A stretch of DNA of 64,000 nucleotides from Paramecium sonneborni (Eukaryota > Ciliophora > Oligohymenophorea > Peniculida > Parameciidae), in contig CAJJDN010000039.1 in the NCBI GenBank assembly GCA_905182985.1, positions 310,001 through 374,000 on the forward strand, read 5' to 3'. Shown in pieces: positions 62,031 through 64,000 of the stretch; the first letter of the stretch is position 1; every line of letters starts with the position of its first letter. The translations under genes were made by a program, and so were the position numbers. The notes under the pieces were generated by a model. It saw only the letters and a list, made by a program, of their open reading frames with translations. It was not told where the DNA came from and ran no database searches.

Positions 62031-63373
62031 TCACTCTCTTTTCTTTCTGTTTACATGATGCATTGCCAAATTCACTGTTATTTAAGATATTCCAATCAAA
62101 AATAAATTGTATCCCAAATGTACATATTCTAACAATGTTGCTTAAATTATTATCAATGCAATCGATAAATTTTAAAAACAAAAGTAAATTCCATAAACAG
62201 GTAAAGCATCTTTGTATTATTCTGATATTGTTATTGCTGAATTGAATTAACCACTTATGTCAGCTAATCCCCTATCATAGACTATTTATTTACAAGAAAA
62301 ATCCAAGGATTATTGTTATCTTGAAACTATCTAAAAAGGATTCCACTAATGCCAAAATAACAATTATGCTTAATAAATTTGTATAGAGAACTATACTTGT
62401 TTATGATTTTAAAGTTTTTTTTATGATTCCATTCATTAAAGCACCAATAGTTTAAGCAATTCCTACAAATAAATAAACTTCAGCTGTTTTTTCATTAATT
62501 GTTTATTCATCATAATTATTATTTTCTAGTGATTTATTTATAAATTAATATAATAAACCATATTCAAAACCAATAATTATTCCAGTCATCCAAAATAATG
62601 GATAATAAATATATGTACTCTTATCCAAAAAGACTTTATACATATCTATAATATTTTCTTTTATAGATTCTGTATTTTTGACTATTTAAGATTCTTTTTC
62701 AATTTCTGAATCATTAACTTTAATATCATTTATAAGAGTGTTAGATTTTTATGGAGTTCTAATAAATATAAATAATAGAGATAATCCTAATTCAATAAAA
62801 CCAGAGACCCAAAAAAATGTAGATCTTGAAACTAGTTTTAACATCATATTAGAATAAAATCCACTTAACATTGAAGAAAAACCCATCAGAACATATGTTA
62901 TACTAAACATTATCTCAGAAGAATCAGATGTTGCACATTAACTTACATAATAGTTTTATACAACAAAGTATCCTCCTAGTCCTGCTCCTAATATAAAAGT
63001 AAAAATTATGCTTATTGGACTAAGTATCTGAGGTCTACATATCCAAGCGCTGTCATCTCCATTTCTACAATTTGTCAGATAACTACAATTTCTATTAATT
63101 TTACTCAGAAGCAAAAAAACTAGGTACAACTAACAATGCTTGAAAAGTAAATGCTATGTTGAATTTTTTGTTTTTTAAGTAAGCTGGAGATAATATATTA
63201 AAAATGAATTCAGCCATATAGATTGCCAGAATTGAATAATTACCCAAATCTATATAACCATTTTATTCTGCTATTTATGGTAACAATGAAGTCAAAGCTA
63301 AACATAAACTTAAATGCATCATCAATATAAAATTCATGTAGAATAGTTTCCAAAAGTTAGTTGGAATTTTCAT
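62031..63373 (-). CDS. UNC93-like / MFS membrane protein
   Basis: 432 residues; two 22-nt introns give an exact exon sum. About ten to twelve hydrophobic helices. The N-terminal part MHLSLCLALTSLLPQIAEQN and GYIDLGNYSILAIYMAEFIF matches UNC93 family starts. The C-terminal part ITIILGFFLGLADISGQFNS with FCFQNLSIALII matches the conserved motif in which a helix follows the G-[ILV]-x-D-x(3)-N pattern. A plus-strand frame over 62066-62406 is a shadow of this gene. UNC93 proteins are channel regulators or trafficking partners; transport activity is unproven. Confidence 0.8.
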
Positions 63374-63559
63374 ATATATTCTAATCAATATATTGATACA
63401 TCTTAAAATTAAATTATGGCATTTTAATACTAAAAAAATACATATCAATTATTATCAATCAAATATATAAAGACTTTTTCACTTTTTTTTATAATATATT
63501 AGATATACAAAAATAAAATAATAATCTCTAGGATAGATTATATTTTATTATTTAAATTA

Positions 63560-64000
63560 ATGTCTTAACTGAAAAATCCAAAGAACTCTTCAAGATATTA
63601 GAATAATATACATAATAACGATCCTTAAGAACAACAAATGAATAACCATCAATCTAAGGTTCTATCTGAAGATTCACCTTTTAATGTGTCAAAAATATTA
63701 AGAGCTAAACAATAATAAAGCAATATTTTTCATCTTCCTTAAAAAGATTAAATCGATTTTAAAGTTGTATCTAACTAAAATAATGAAAGTAGTATACAAA
63801 TTTAATTTAGAACTACTACCTTATGATATTTTTTGGTGGAATAGTTAAAATGTAAAAGATAAAAAGAAATCAGACTAACTGAATAATTAAATTCAAAATT
63901 CCAAAATTATTCAAAGCAGACCTCAAACAGGTGATCAACAAAGAATTCAATCTGAATAAATTCCAAATTATTCTGATTTAACAGAAGAATAATTTTTATA
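63560..64000 (+). CDS. Hypothetical protein, 5' part only
   Basis: An Asn/Gln-rich N-terminus (MSQLKNPKNSSRYQNNIHNN) leads, through a probable 22-nt intron near 63790-63811, into EKLLPYDIFWWNSQNVKDKK and more Gln/Ser-rich sequence, and runs off the window edge. No domain is visible yet. It may be a regulatory or kinase-like protein with a disordered start, but nothing in view shows it. Confidence 0.6.

Noticed and set aside
62063..62406. Plus-strand Cys-containing ORF of about 110 aa
   Set aside because: No usable start codon. The minus strand gives an exact 432-codon UNC93-like gene with two 22-nt introns covering the same bases.

Overview
The window reads as macronuclear DNA of a ciliate, most likely Paramecium (aurelia group). 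It is very AT-rich. TAA and TAG occur inside every recognisable gene at glutamine positions and TGA is the only stop (translation table 6). Introns are tiny, about 22-33 nt, nearly always GTA...TAG, and intergenic spaces are short. In standard-code translation almost every gene looks shattered; read in code 6 with the micro-introns removed, most become continuous, and for many the exon lengths sum exactly to an open frame. About 37 protein genes are present on both strands. No rRNA, tRNA, CRISPR array or transposon was found.

Layout. 0-10 kb: a TPR+SET methyltransferase, UTP11, a probable mitochondrial protein, a DUSP-MYND-USP deubiquitinase and an unknown CxxC protein. 10-19.4 kb: a macro-domain protein, ribosomal protein eL34, a PX/BAR sorting nexin, a UDP-sugar pyrophosphorylase homologue without its nucleotide loop, a small unknown protein and a long mitochondrial-type protein. 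19.4-31.3 kb: a giant cysteine-rich multi-pass membrane protein, divergent (14 bp) from the dynein assembly factor DNAAF4, then a PP6-type phosphatase and SelO. Positions 24606-27180 hold the same 1287 bp twice around a single N, almost certainly an unmerged contig overlap.

31.5-44.3 kb: a kinesin with C-terminal WD40 repeats (KIF21 type), an EF-hand protein, a CCHC zinc-knuckle protein, a secreted double papain-fold protein that has lost its catalytic residues, a FAM135-type esterase, ARL3, a twin-Cys mitochondrial protein and a CHY zinc-finger protein. 44.5-54.8 kb: an unknown protein, a single-pass membrane protein, a RING-like coiled-coil protein, calcineurin A, a ubiquitin-like ORF, an RNPS1/SR45-like splicing factor whose gene holds a 264-nt pure pyrimidine tract, a zinc alcohol dehydrogenase and a Rab11-like GTPase with an altered switch II. 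After a 1.6 kb empty stretch, 56-64 kb: a disordered protein, a hormone-sensitive-lipase homologue, CDC50, a RanBP2-type zinc-finger protein, an UNC93/MFS protein and the start of one more gene.

There is no operon logic, as expected for a eukaryote. Several products are cilium-related (DNAAF4, the KIF21-like kinesin, ARL3, perhaps the EF-hand protein), several mitochondrial, and several are Ca2+ or phosphatase signalling proteins. The most striking biology is a set of family members that kept the fold but lost signature residues: the double papain-like protein, the UAP homologue, the Rab and the zinc-less eL34. Coordinates are genomic spans from start to stop codon including introns; a few 5' exons remain unresolved and are flagged.
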